Positions 54,160 through 64,000 of a stretch of DNA of 64,000 nucleotides are shown here, in pieces. The first letter of the stretch is position 1, and each line of letters opens with the position of its first letter. Made by a program: the position numbers and the translations under genes. This DNA is from Actinomadura luzonensis (lineage in GTDB: Bacteria; Actinomycetota; Actinomycetes; Streptosporangiales; Streptosporangiaceae): assembly GCF_022664455.2 (NCBI RefSeq), contig NZ_JAKRKC020000001.1, forward strand, positions 1,865,001 to 1,929,000. The letters are read 5' to 3'. The notes under the pieces are model-generated. The model was not told where the DNA came from. It worked only from the letters and a program-made list of their open reading frames with translations, and ran no database searches.

Positions 54160-55035
54160 GTGGTTGAGCCTCATCTCCTGCACAACGCTGTCCTCAGTTG
54201 GTACGAGGACAACGCAAGAGACCTGCCCTGGCGGGCCGCCGACGCCACCCCGTGGGGCGTGCTGGTCAGCGAGATCATGCTGCAGCAGACCCCGGTCGTC
54301 CGCGTCCTGCCGGTGTGGCACGAGTGGATGGAACGCTGGCCCACCCCCAAGGACCTCGCGGCCGAGCAGCCCGGCGAGGCGGTGCGCCACTGGGGCCGGC
54401 TCGGCTACCCGAGGCGGGCGCTGCGCCTGCACGCCTGCGCCCGCGCGATCACCGACGAGCACGGCGGCGAGGTGCCCGCCGACCACGCCACGCTGCTGGC
54501 CCTGCCGGGCATCGGCGAGTACACCGCCGCCGCGGTCGCCAGCTTCGCCTACGGCGGCCGGCACGCGGTGCTGGACACCAACGTGCGCCGGGTGTTCGCC
54601 AGGGCGGTGCGCGCCGAGGAGTACCCGCCGACAGCCACCTCGGCGGCCGAGCGGCGGCTGGCGGAGTCGCTGCTGCCCGAGCTGGGCGCGGCCCGCTGGG
54701 GGGTGGCGGTGATGGAGCTGGGGGCGCTGGTCTGCACGGCCCGCGCGCCACGCTGCGCCGACTGCCCGCTCGCCCAGGTGTGCGCCTGGCGGCTCGCCGG
54801 CAAGCCGCCGCACGCCGGGCCCGCGCGCAAGGGCCAGACGTACGCGGGCAGCGACCGGCAGTGCCGCGGCCGCCTGCTGGCGGTGCTGCGCGCCGCCCAC
54901 GGGCCGGTGCCGAAGGCGGCGCTGGACGTGGTGTGGGACGACGCGGTCCAGCGCGAACGCGCCCTGGACGGCCTCGTCGCCGACGGCCTCGCCGAAGCCC
55001 TCGACGACGACACCTACCGCCTCCCCCACGCCTGA
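54160..55035 (+). CDS. mutY: Adenine DNA glycosylase MutY
   Basis: 291 aa from a GTG at 54160, with no ribosome-binding site. HhH-GPD fold: SEIMLQQTPVVRV with the catalytic Glu, LPGIGEYTAAAVASFAYG hairpin, VLDTNVRRV with the Asp, and the 4Fe-4S cluster loop CTARAPRCADCPLAQVC. It removes A opposite 8-oxoG. The C-terminal NUDIX-like recognition domain of longer MutY proteins is missing or very short, as in other actinobacterial versions. Confidence 0.95.
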   Translation: MVEPHLLHNAVLSWYEDNARDLPWRAADATPWGVLVSEIMLQQTPVVRVLPVWHEWMERWPTPKDLAAEQPGEAVRHWGRLGYPRRALRLHACARAITDEHGGEVPADHATLLALPGIGEYTAAAVASFAYGGRHAVLDTNVRRVFARAVRAEEYPPTATSAAERRLAESLLPELGAARWGVAVMELGALVCTARAPRCADCPLAQVCAWRLAGKPPHAGPARKGQTYAGSDRQCRGRLLAVLRAAHGPVPKAALDVVWDDAVQRERALDGLVADGLAEALDDDTYRLPHA

Positions 55036-55040
55036 GGCCG

Positions 55041-55457
55041 TCAGCGGGCCCAGAGGGGCACCAGGCGTTCGGTGCCCTTGGGGGCCAGGTCGCAGGCGTC
55101 CGGAGCCGCGGCGCCGTCCGGGTTGTAGACCTTCGTCCCGGCGGGCGCGGTCACGATGGAGACGAAGCCGCGCTCCGGGTCGGCGAGCATGCGCCGGCTC
55201 ACGTCCGCCGGCAACACCATCGTGTCACCGGCCGCCACCTCGTGGCGTTCCCCGCCCAGCTCGACCACCGCGGCCCCGTCGAGCCACGTCCACAACACCT
55301 CGGCGTCGAAGGCGTGCACCGGCCCGACCATCCCGGGCCTGGCGTCCACCCGCCACACGGCCTGCTCGGCCTGTCCCTGCGTCGGGGAGGCGAGCGTGGT
55401 CATGACGCCGTTGGGCGTCTCGGTGCGGCGGCACTCGGCATTCAGCACAACAGGCAT
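55041..55457 (-). CDS. Cupin-domain protein, paralogue 1
   Basis: 138 aa; ATG with GAGGAAGG upstream. Single cupin barrel with a PTQGQAEQAVWRVD..VGPVHAFDAE first motif and AGDTMVLPADVSRR. Highly similar to the preceding cupin, so a tandem duplication. The motif-1 His pattern is G-P-V-H-A-F-D, and few metal ligands are visible, so it may bind a small ligand. Part of a MarR-controlled two-gene operon. Confidence 0.8.
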   Translation of the reverse strand: MPVVLNAECRRTETPNGVMTTLASPTQGQAEQAVWRVDARPGMVGPVHAFDAEVLWTWLDGAAVVELGGERHEVAAGDTMVLPADVSRRMLADPERGFVSIVTAPAGTKVYNPDGAAAPDACDLAPKGTERLVPLWAR

Positions 55458-55471
55458 GGAAGTCCTTCCTC

Positions 55472-55852
55472 TCACGCGATCCACGGCGGGGTGCCGTAGT
55501 CGTCGGATCCGTCGGCGGACAGCGCCCTGGCGCCGGCGCGGGCGGTGACGACGGCGGTGTAGCCGGTGTCCGGCCCGGCGGTGACCCGGCGCGGCGTGCG
55601 GGCCGGCATGACGACGGTGTCGCCCGCCGCCACGCTGAAGCTCTCCTCGCCGAGTTCGACGGTCGCCGTCCCGTCGAGCCAGCTCCACACCTGCTCGGCG
55701 TCGAAGTCGTGCAGCGGCCCGACCGCGCGGGGCCTGGCCTCCACGCGCCACATCGACCGGGCGGCCGCGCCTTGCGTGGGCGAGGCGAAGGTCGTCATGA
55801 CCCCGCCCGGTGTCTCGGAACGCCGCGCGTCGGCGGCGCGAATGACGGTCAT
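55472..55852 (-). CDS. Cupin-domain protein, paralogue 2
   Basis: 126 aa from the ATG at 55852 with GGGGG upstream. Same fold and the same PTQGAAARSMWRVEARP..VGPLHDFDAE and AGDTVVMPARTPRR motifs as its neighbour 14 bp downstream. First gene of the operon, facing a MarR gene across a 65-bp region that holds two operator-like palindromes. Confidence 0.8.
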   Translation of the reverse strand: MTVIRAADARRSETPGGVMTTFASPTQGAAARSMWRVEARPRAVGPLHDFDAEQVWSWLDGTATVELGEESFSVAAGDTVVMPARTPRRVTAGPDTGYTAVVTARAGARALSADGSDDYGTPPWIA

Positions 55853-55870
55853 CGCGGGGAACCCCCTAAG

Positions 55871-55891
55871 ATAGGCAACTACGTTGTCCAT
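55871..55891. promoter_or_regulatory. MarR-type operator, copy 1
   Basis: ATAGGCAACTACGTTGTCCAT, an imperfect 21-bp palindrome (A-T-x-G-x-C-A-A...T-T-G-x-C-x-A-T), just upstream of the first cupin gene. It shares its arms with the copy at 55896-55916. Confidence 0.7.
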
Positions 55892-55895
55892 CCAT

Positions 55896-55916
55896 ATAGT
55901 CAATCAGGTTGTCTAT
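55896..55916. promoter_or_regulatory. MarR-type operator, copy 2
   Basis: A 21-bp palindrome with ATAG-x-CAA and TTG-x-CTAT arms, centred 25 bp from copy 1 and ending one base before the MarR GTG. The pair can control both the cupin and MarR promoters. Confidence 0.7.
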
Positions 55917-55917
55917 T

Positions 55918-56394
55918 GTGTCAAGCGACGCCCCCGCCCCCGGTTTCGAGCTGCCGCTGCGGCTGCTGCTGGCGTTCCGGGCGCTCATCGACGAGTTGCA
56001 CGCCGAGCTGGCCCGGCAGGGTCATCCCGACCTGCGGCCCATGCACGGCTTCGTCATGCAGGCCATCGGCCCGGGCGGCACCACGGCGGTCGAGCTGGGC
56101 CGGGTGCTCGGCGTGTCCAAACAGGCGGCCGGCAAGACGATCGAGGCGCTGGAGCGCGTCGGGTACGTGCAGCGCGCCACCGACCCGCGTGACACGCGGC
56201 GCAAGGTCGTGCGGCTGACGCCGTACGGGATGGACGCGCTGCGCCGCTCGGCCGTCGTCTTCGACGCCCTGCGCGCCCGCTGGGCCGCCGAGCTGGGCGA
56301 GGAGCGGCTGCGCGAGCTGGAGTCCGACCTGCGGAAGATGACGCCGGCCAACCCGTGGCGGCTGGACATGCCCGGCTGGTTCGGCTCCCTGTAG
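55918..56394 (+). CDS. MarR-family regulator of the cupin pair
   Basis: 158 aa from a GTG at 55918 directly next to the operator (a TTG at 55909 is an alternative); no ribosome-binding site, so likely leaderless. Winged helix TTAVELGRVLGVSKQAAGKTIEALERVGYVQRATDPRDTRRKVVRLT. Divergent from the two cupins and presumably their repressor. Confidence 0.88.
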   Translation: MSSDAPAPGFELPLRLLLAFRALIDELHAELARQGHPDLRPMHGFVMQAIGPGGTTAVELGRVLGVSKQAAGKTIEALERVGYVQRATDPRDTRRKVVRLTPYGMDALRRSAVVFDALRARWAAELGEERLRELESDLRKMTPANPWRLDMPGWFGSL

Positions 56395-56506
56395 CCCCCA
56401 CACACGTCCCCGGCCGCGACGGGCGGGCCGCCCCAGGGCGGCCGGGCCGCAGACGGGCCACCGGGTCGCGGGCGGGCGGCCCTCACAGCGTTCGGGGGGC
56501 GCGGGC

Positions 56507-56529
56507 GGGCGGCCTTCGGGTGGCCGCCC
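56507..56529. terminator. Hairpin between convergent genes
   Basis: GGGCGGCC (56507-56514) and GGCCGCCC (56522-56529) around TTCGGGT. It lies between the MarR and EboE-like genes. The flanking 56395-56506 is G/C homopolymer-rich and non-coding. Confidence 0.5.
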
Positions 56530-56555
56530 TTGCGAGGTGCCGGCGGGCGGTCGGC

Positions 56556-57494
56556 TCAGGCGGCCAGTTGGAGACCCAGGCCGGTCAGGTTGCTGCGGGC
56601 CCAGTCCAGCTCCTCCGCCAGCATCGACACCAGCGCCCCGGGCCCCTTGGCGCGGCCGGGCACGAACAGGTTGTGCGTCTCGACCTCGATGTGCGCGCTC
56701 CCGCTGACCGCCCCCGACAACATCGCCGTCAGCGTGTCGTGCAGCACCGCCCCGGTGCTGGGCGTCTGCCCGCTGTGGTTGTGGACGTGGCCCAGCTTGA
56801 CGACCGGCGCGCCCGCCTCGGCCAGGCCCTTGAGTGCGGCGCCCGGCTCCTCGTCCCCGCAGGCGAGGTGGCAGGCGTCCAGGCAGACGCCGAGGTGCTC
56901 GGAGTCGATGCCGCCGACCCGCTCCAGCGCCTGCTCGGTGGTCTCCAGGACACAGCCGGGCCACGGCTCGAAGCCGACCCTGATCGTCTTGCCGGTGACG
57001 CTGTAGATGCCGCGCAGCTCGCGGGCCAGCCGCTCCAGGCGGCGGGTGGCGATGGTGTGCAGGTCGGCGGGCCAGTCGCGGCGCCAGCCGATCGGGATCG
57101 TGGAGATGCTGCCGAAGCGCACGTCCTCGGGCAGCAGGAAGGCGAGGATGCGGGCCAGCGCCATGGTGTAGCGGTAGCGTTCGGGCTTGGCCCAGTCGGG
57201 GCCGGGCACCTCCTGGTTGCGGCCGCCGGTGCCGTTGAGGCTGACGACCTCCAGACCGCGCTCCTCCAGGGAGCGGCGCAGCCGGACGAGCTCGATGCGG
57301 TCGGCCGTGAGGTGGTCGGCCACGCTCGGCGACAGCCACAGGCCGATGCCCATCCGCTCGACCCCGAGCCGCTTGCGCACGGGCACGGCGTAGCGGGTGA
57401 GGTGGGCGATCAGGTTCTCCAGGTCCTCGGCGGGGTGGACGCCTGCGTTGTAGGCGAGGTGAACGAGCGTTCCGTCATCGTGACGCAGGCGCAT
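56556..57494 (-). CDS. EboE-like sugar isomerase-type TIM barrel
   Basis: 312 aa; ATG with GGAGG upstream. The start HLAYNAGVHPAEDLENLIAHL and MGIGLWLSPSVADHL resemble EboE of the eustigmatophyte/bacterial ebo cluster, a xylose-isomerase-like protein of unknown activity linked to metabolite transport. Metal-site residues are GFEPWPGC (Glu), CLDACHLAC (Asp, His), LGHVHNHSG and VETHN. No other ebo gene flanks it, so it stands alone. Confidence 0.6.
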   Translation of the reverse strand: MRLRHDDGTLVHLAYNAGVHPAEDLENLIAHLTRYAVPVRKRLGVERMGIGLWLSPSVADHLTADRIELVRLRRSLEERGLEVVSLNGTGGRNQEVPGPDWAKPERYRYTMALARILAFLLPEDVRFGSISTIPIGWRRDWPADLHTIATRRLERLARELRGIYSVTGKTIRVGFEPWPGCVLETTEQALERVGGIDSEHLGVCLDACHLACGDEEPGAALKGLAEAGAPVVKLGHVHNHSGQTPSTGAVLHDTLTAMLSGAVSGSAHIEVETHNLFVPGRAKGPGALVSMLAEELDWARSNLTGLGLQLAA

Positions 57495-57907
57495 CGGTTT
57501 CCTCCACGGCTTGCTGGTGTGTGTCCGTCGCCCGCCCCGGACGCGCGGACCTCGTCGAGCATGCCTGCTCACGAGCCCCGCCCGCGTCCGCCCAGAGTTG
57601 ATTCCGCACTACTCCCCGGGGAGCAGGCCCCAGGCTAGGAACGCGCTCTTGTGGCTCACTTGGATGAGACTTGGCGAAGCTCTACGCAGTGTAGTACTAC
57701 TTGCGGTGGTGGCATACCCGCCATGCCAACAATTACGCAACGACGTGGTTACCACCCGTACGTCACGGTCCGCCCGCCCTCTCAAGGGACGCGCACGGCC
57801 CCACAAGGCACGAAGAGCGCTCCCTGCCCGGGAAGCGCCCCACTGCACCAGCCGCACCGTCACGGGCGACCACACGATCCCACAGCGCGTCCCGCCGGGC
57901 ATGCGAA
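57495..57907. other. Intergenic stretch without a credible gene
   Basis: 413 bp upstream of the EboE-like gene and downstream of clpC. Several short overlapping ORFs exist in both directions but none has a domain, a good ribosome-binding site or matching codon usage. An AT-richer patch at 57690-57740 could hold a promoter for the EboE-like gene. Confidence 0.5.
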
Positions 57908-57939
57908 AAGCCCCCGTGTGACGAAACACACGGGGGCTT
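57908..57939 (-). terminator. Strong terminator after clpC
   Basis: AAGCCCCCGTGTG and CACACGGGGGCTT form a perfect 13-bp stem with a six-base loop, followed on the minus strand by TT. It lies 57 bases beyond the clpC stop. Confidence 0.92.
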
Positions 57940-57996
57940 CACGTCAGCGTCAGGCCGCCCTGGGCCGGCGCCGGGCCGGGCCCGGCGCCGCGGGGG

Positions 57997-60498
<2,502 letters not shown>

Positions 60499-60681
60499 CT
60501 CGTCGCTCCTCACAGAGCGGTCAGTCAGGCCGGTAAATCCGGTCCCGTCCTCCCGCATGCTAGCCCTGGCTCGGCGAACCGTGCCCATCGCCTCTGACAC
60601 GCTCTATAGCAGAGACGTTCCCCGAGAGCAGGGCGTTCACCCTCCATCCAACTACTGTTCGGGGGTGACGTGTTCCCGATA

Positions 60682-60692
60682 CGCCGCAAGCG
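60682..60692. promoter_or_regulatory. Candidate ClgR binding site upstream of clpC
   Basis: CGC-CGCAA-GCG, flanked by GAAC on one side (minus strand GTTCGC-TTGCG-GCG), fits the CGC-N5-GCG core described for the actinobacterial regulator ClgR, which controls clp genes. It is 184 bp before the clpC start; the promoter itself was not identified. Confidence 0.45.
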
Positions 60693-60699
60693 AACGATG

Positions 60700-61358
60700 T
60701 TTAGGCCGCTACGGGGAGACGACACCGAATTGCCGCCGCGGCGTACGCAGATCAACACGGATCGGCCGCCGGACGCCCGGGCGTCGTGGCCCGCCGGGGG
60801 CCGCGCCCGCCGCATCGCCGATGATGCCGCGTCCGTATCTGTTGCGTAATCATCCTATGTCGTCCGGCAATGGATGGCCAAGCGCGCGCGCTACGCCCTG
60901 AGCATGACACGGCACCTACCGCACTCTCACTCCAATACCCATCCGGTCAGCGGAGTTACCGGACAGGAACGGCGCCCCAACAGCCACGCTGGTCCCGGTG
61001 ATCCGGCGATTGGGCCGCCTGCCGCGCTCAGCCGCACTCGGGGAGAACCGACATTGTGCGTACATGTCGGGTCAAGCGGGTTTTGCCGCGCCGCACGCGG
61101 GCATCCGCGGGAGATCGCGCATAAGGAGCCCGGCCGGCTCCACAGCTTTTACCCAGGAACACGGTGAGGGCCCGCATACCTCATTCAACGTACGTTCCCC
61201 GCGCCGGGACGCCCGCAATGCCCGGCGCATCTCGCCACCCAACTCGCCCGTCGCCCTCCGTCATCCCCGGGCCATCGGCGGGGCCATCCGCGGGCGCGCA
61301 CGCCGCGCAACGGCGCCCGCGGCCTTTCGGCATTCGGGCAGGCCGGGCACGGAACCTT
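60700..61358. other. Long non-coding stretch upstream of clpC
   Basis: About 660 bp (part of a 961-bp gap between clpC's frame and lsr2) with no ORF that has a convincing start or domain and no tRNA-like cloverleaf. Composition is GC-rich, with repeated CGGCATTCG-type words from about 61330. It probably holds the clpC promoter region plus the repeats listed next. Confidence 0.5.
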
Positions 61359-61433
61359 CACATATGCGGGCGCTCATGGACGAAAGGGCACCGGACACGA
61401 ACCGTGACCCCGCCCAAAACGCCCGCATATGTG
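61359..61433. repeat. 14-bp perfect inverted repeat with 47-bp spacer
   Basis: CACATATGCGGGCG (61359-61372) and CGCCCGCATATGTG (61420-61433) are exact reverse complements. The stem carries a CATATG core that stands out in GC-rich DNA. Together with two more stems it lies downstream of lsr2. Confidence 0.75.
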
Positions 61434-61456
61434 GGCAAGTCAGCAGATCGTCCTCC

Positions 61457-61482
61457 GGGGCGTCCGGCATTCGAGACGCCCC
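61457..61482. repeat. 8-bp inverted repeat hairpin
   Basis: GGGGCGTC (61457-61464) and GACGCCCC (61475-61482) with a 10-base loop containing CGGCATTCGA. It sits between the two larger inverted repeats. Confidence 0.6.
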
Positions 61483-61492
61483 TGAATACGAT

Positions 61493-61543
61493 CATGCGCT
61501 TATGGCGGCCGCCGGGGTCCAAGGCGAACGGCATAAGCGCATG
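61493..61543. repeat. 12-bp perfect inverted repeat with 27-bp spacer
   Basis: CATGCGCTTATG (61493-61504) and CATAAGCGCATG (61532-61543) are exact reverse complements, 19 bases beyond the lsr2 stop. It may serve as lsr2 terminator, but the long spacer is unusual for one. Confidence 0.75.
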
Positions 61544-61561
61544 GTCGAGCGACCGGCTCTT

Positions 61562-61894
61562 TCAGTGAGCCGCCTCGTACTTCTCGACGACGGTGGAGGC
61601 GATACGGCCACGCTCGCTGACCGGCAGACCGTGGGCCTTGGCCCACTGCCGGATCTCCGAGCTCTTCTCGCGGCTCATCGCACGGTTGCCGCTACGGCCG
61701 CGGCGACGCGTGGAGGTGGCGCCCGCCCGGCGCGCGTGCTGCACGAAAGGCGAGAGCGCGTCCCTCAGCTTCTTGGCGTTAAGGTCGCTGAGGTCAATCT
61801 CATAGGAGGAGCCGTCAATAGCGAAGCTGACCGTCTCATTGGCCTCGCCCCCATCGAGGTCATCGATGAGAATCTCCTGGATCTGCTTGGCCAT
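61562..61894 (-). CDS. lsr2: Nucleoid-associated protein Lsr2
   Basis: 110 aa; ATG with GAAAGGA upstream. N-terminal dimerisation half (VEILIDDLDGG-like QEILIDDLDGGEANETVSFAIDG, YEIDLSDLNAKKLRDAL) and a C-terminal DNA-binding half with SREKSSEIRQWAKAHGLPVSERGRIAS. The RGR is the AT-hook-like minor-groove motif. It bridges AT-rich DNA and silences horizontally acquired genes in actinobacteria. Proximity to clpC is the usual actinomycete layout. Confidence 0.97.
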   Translation of the reverse strand: MAKQIQEILIDDLDGGEANETVSFAIDGSSYEIDLSDLNAKKLRDALSPFVQHARRAGATSTRRRGRSGNRAMSREKSSEIRQWAKAHGLPVSERGRIASTVVEKYEAAH

Positions 61895-61997
61895 CTACGC
61901 AATCCTTTCGCGGGCATTGTTTCATTCGCCTGCCCAAACATATACCCGGAAAGGCGCTGAGACAATTCAGCCTGCGGGGATTCGGCTGACTGGCCGA

Positions 61998-62144
61998 TCA
62001 GTTCTGCTTCTCGGCCGGCTCCTGAGCCTTAGGACGCCGCCCGGGCCCCTCGTGGCGGACCAACTTCACTACGCCAAAGATGAAGGCTCCGGCGACCACG
62101 ACCGGGGGGATGAGCGCTGACAATACGTCTGTTACGGCTTCCAT
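61998..62144 (-). CDS. Small single-pass membrane protein
   Basis: 48 aa from the ATG at 62144 with GGAGG upstream. MEAVTDVLSALIPPVVVAGAF is one transmembrane helix, followed by KLVRHEGPGRR and an acidic tail. Small membrane proteins of this kind are common but uncharacterised in actinomycetes. It precedes lsr2 on the same strand (103-bp gap) and might share its transcript. Confidence 0.65.
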   Translation of the reverse strand: MEAVTDVLSALIPPVVVAGAFIFGVVKLVRHEGPGRRPKAQEPAEKQN

Positions 62145-62405
62145 TCGTCCTCGCCTCCACGGCTGACGGGGTTTCGGGGGCGCTATATGCGCCCGGGTCC
62201 GCTGCCTGGAGGAGCGTGACCCCCGTGCAGCGTACGGCGGGAACCGCCCGCACCTGACCATAGCGGCACACACATGCCCTGCGCGTCGCAGGGGCGCCAA
62301 CACCCGGCAACCCGGACGCCCCATAGCCTAATGCCAGTCTCTCCAGGCTCCTTACCGGATCAAGCGAAAATTTTGCGAAAAGGCATCCGCCCAGGTACGC
62401 CCCGC

Positions 62406-62894
62406 TCAGCGAAGATCTTTTACCACGCGCGTTCCGGCCAGCCGGTCGTGCGGACCGCGCTCCAGCGGCTTGTCGATCAGGATGAGCAGGCCCACGCCGA
62501 ACAGCAACATTCCGGCCAGGAGATTGACCACCGGAATGCCCACCAGCATGAGCGGGCCCGGATAGACCAGCGCCCGTTTCAGCGCCGCGCCGGGCGCCGG
62601 CTCGTCCGGGACCAGGTGAATCCGCATGATCGTCTTGCCGAACGTGCGGCCGCCCCGGGAATGGGCCCACCAGTCGTAGCCCGTATAAGCGGCTCCGGCG
62701 GCCAGCCAGGCGCCCATGCCGGGCAGCCGCCCGCCGAACGCCTCCAGGACGCCGACAGTTCGAAAGACGCCCCAGAGCGTGATGAACAGAATGTAATAGA
62801 TGACCCCGAAGACGAGACCCTCAATCAGCCGGGCACCGAGTCGTTCCCACCATTCCGCCGGCCGCGTGTCCGCTCGCGGCGCCGTCCCGGCCAT
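62406..62894 (-). CDS. RDD-family membrane protein
   Basis: 162 aa from the ATG at 62894; a GTG at 62903 is possible. Preceded by Arg/Trp motif AEWWERLGARLIEG. Three hydrophobic segments follow (about 30-52, 62-84 and 122-145) with the RDD-type GRTFGKTIMRIHLV loop. The family is poorly defined; some members transport or bind small ions. It is a close relative of the next gene but lacks its long N-terminal region. Confidence 0.85.
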   Translation of the reverse strand: MAGTAPRADTRPAEWWERLGARLIEGLVFGVIYYILFITLWGVFRTVGVLEAFGGRLPGMGAWLAAGAAYTGYDWWAHSRGGRTFGKTIMRIHLVPDEPAPGAALKRALVYPGPLMLVGIPVVNLLAGMLLFGVGLLILIDKPLERGPHDRLAGTRVVKDLR

Positions 62895-63018
62895 AACCTC
62901 CACCTCGCGTCATCGGTGGCCCCTTCGGGGAGTGCAGGTCTCACCATTCTGGTACGGCCGGGCGGGCAAACAATAGGGGCCGGCGCGAAGCCGGCCCCTG
63001 TTGACGTCCCGCACGGGA

Positions 63019-64000
63019 CTATTTGATCTTCACGACCACCGTGCGCGCGAACTTGTCGGCGAACGTCTGCTGCAGCGGCTTGTCCCAGAGCTGGGAGGCG
63101 CCGTTGACCGCGACACCGGCGTAGGCGAACAGCCAGCCGAGGATCGGGATCGCGTTCAGCACCCACCAGCCCCACGTGCCGCCGGCCCGCTTGAGCGCGG
63201 CGTCGTTGGACAGGCCCTTGACCGGCATCGGCTGGCCCACGGGGACCACCTTGATGCCCATCACCATCTTGCCGACGGTCTGCCCGCTCATCTTCAGCAG
63301 GAAGTAGTCGTAGGCGATCCAGAGCAGACCCGCCACGACGGCCGCCAGGATGCTCGCCAGGAAGGACGAGCCGATCCCGCTGGTGCTGCCGTCGAGCGAG
63401 CTGTAGCTGGCCACGAAGAAGATGCCCAGGATCAGGCCGACGACGAAGTTGATGATCGCCAGGATGACGCCGTCGATGAGCCTGGCCACCAGGCGCTGCC
63501 ACCACTCGGCGAGCGGGGCGGGCGCGCCGGGAGGCTGGACGCCCACCGGCCCGGGGCCGTAACCGGGCTGGCCGTAGCCGGGCTGACCGTACTGCTGCGG
63601 GCCGTAGCCCTGCTGGCCGTACTGCTGCTGGCCGTACTGCTGGTCGCCGTATTGGCCCGGCTGGGCGTACTGGCCGGGCTGGCCGTAGCCGGGCTGCGAC
63701 TGCTGCTGCTGGCCGTAGCCCTGGCCGTAGTCCGGCTGGGACTGCGGCTGCTGGCCGTACTGGCCGTAGTCCGGCTGCGACTGGGGCTGCTGGCCGTACT
63801 GCTGCTGGCCGTAGCCCTGCTGGCCGTAGTCGGGCTGCGTGCCGTACTGGCCCGAGGACGGCTGCTGGCCGTAACCCGGCTGGGAGCCGGGCTGCTGGCC
63901 GTAGCCCTGCTGCTGGCCGTACTGCTGCTGGCCGTAGCCCTGCTGGCCGTAGTCCGGCTGGGACTGCGGCTGCTGCCCGTACTGGGGCTGCTGGCCGTAG
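63019..64000 (-). CDS. RDD-family membrane protein with a long Gln/Tyr/Gly-rich N-terminal region (start beyond the window)
   Basis: The RDD domain (63019-63540) has [13 protein letters not shown], three membrane helices and [14 protein letters not shown]. Upstream of it the frame remains open to the edge with repeated [11 protein letters not shown] and QPGYG units, at least 150 residues, with no stop. This is a low-complexity, disordered, prion-like region. A GTG at 63546 could start a short form, but the Gln/Tyr/Gly reading frame is continuous with the RDD frame, so the short form is less likely. The start lies outside the window. Confidence 0.85.
   Translation of the reverse strand, partial: YGQQPQYGQQPQSQPDYGQQGYGQQQYGQQQGYGQQPGSQPGYGQQPSSGQYGTQPDYGQQGYGQQQYGQQPQSQPDYGQYGQQPQSQPDYGQGYGQQQQSQPGYGQPGQYAQPGQYGDQQYGQQQYGQQGYGPQQYGQPGYGQPGYGPGPVGVQPPGAPAPLAEWWQRLVARLIDGVILAIINFVVGLILGIFFVASYSSLDGSTSGIGSSFLASILAAVVAGLLWIAYDYFLLKMSGQTVGKMVMGIKVVPVGQPMPVKGLSNDAALKRAGGTWGWWVLNAIPILGWLFAYAGVAVNGASQLWDKPLQQTFADKFARTVVVKIK

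Noticed and set aside
61359..61543. Insertion-sequence ends (terminal inverted repeats)
   Set aside because: No transposase or target-site duplication was found, and the stems differ from one another.
60998..61960. 320-codon plus-strand frame across the repeat region and lsr2
   Set aside because: It overlaps lsr2 antisense, has no domain and spans the inverted repeats; treated as non-coding.
63560..64000. Tandem short repeats that could suggest a CRISPR array or satellite
   Set aside because: Unit lengths vary and there are no unique spacers. The repeats encode Gln/Tyr/Gly units in one open frame continuous with the RDD domain.

Overview
The window is high-GC DNA with actinomycete gene content throughout: Lsr2, ClpC, DisA, RadA, a regulator/methyltransferase pair (HTH-DUF5753 plus S-adenosyl methyltransferase), geosmin synthase, and cellulases with the domain order known from Thermobifida. 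It fits the chromosome of a Streptosporangiaceae-like actinomycete (Nonomuraea or a relative). That placement is inferred from gene content, not from a marker gene. No rRNA, tRNA, CRISPR array, transposase or phage gene was recognised.

Region 1 (1-7893) is a secreted cellulase locus. A GH48 exocellulase and a GH9-CBM3-Fn3-CBM2 cellulase form a translationally coupled minus-strand pair, divergent from a GH6 exocellulase. Two perfect TGGGAGCGCTCCCA boxes, the CelR/CebR operator sequence, lie between them, one for each promoter. Region 2 (8007-11144) holds a DUF1992 protein, a FolP2-like protein, a serine-kinase-type anti-sigma factor and an NAD-dependent epimerase.

Region 3 (11255-21322) is the highlight. 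dxs and ispG are divergent from a tight five-gene operon: polyprenyl diphosphate synthase, ispH, two different Family 2B encapsulin-type shell proteins (HK97-like fold with a cyclic-nucleotide-binding-like insert), and a full-length bifunctional geosmin synthase. Isoprenoid supply, chain elongation, cyclisation and a candidate protein compartment are therefore encoded side by side. Both shell inserts lack the Arg that holds the phosphate of cyclic nucleotides in CRP-type domains.

Region 4 (21332-29288) is a mixed accessory stretch: STAS and NlpC/P60 proteins, small secreted and membrane proteins, the HTH-DUF5753 and methyltransferase pair, a MarR/DJ-1 pair with a double palindrome, and a NERD-domain pseudokinase followed by an apparently decayed acetyltransferase. 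Region 5 (30466-35786) is a 3-hydroxyanthranilate / 2-aminomuconate catabolic operon (semialdehyde dehydrogenase, hydratase, RidA-type deaminase, 3-HAA dioxygenase, DLH-family hydrolase, kynureninase). The slot expected to hold the ACMS decarboxylase contains only a short remnant.

Region 6 (35925-50092) has regulators, a coiled-coil DivIVA-like protein, a gamma-carbonic anhydrase, a CsoR repressor, a glycosyltransferase pair, a membrane iron-sulfur EtfD-like oxidoreductase and several methyltransferases. Region 7 (50134-57494) has a MerR-thioredoxin operon, radA-disA, mutY, a MarR-controlled tandem cupin pair and an EboE-like protein. Region 8 (57997-64000) has clpC, a nearly 1-kb non-coding stretch rich in perfect inverted repeats, lsr2, and two RDD membrane proteins. 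The last of these carries a long Gln/Tyr/Gly-rich N-terminal region that runs off the window.
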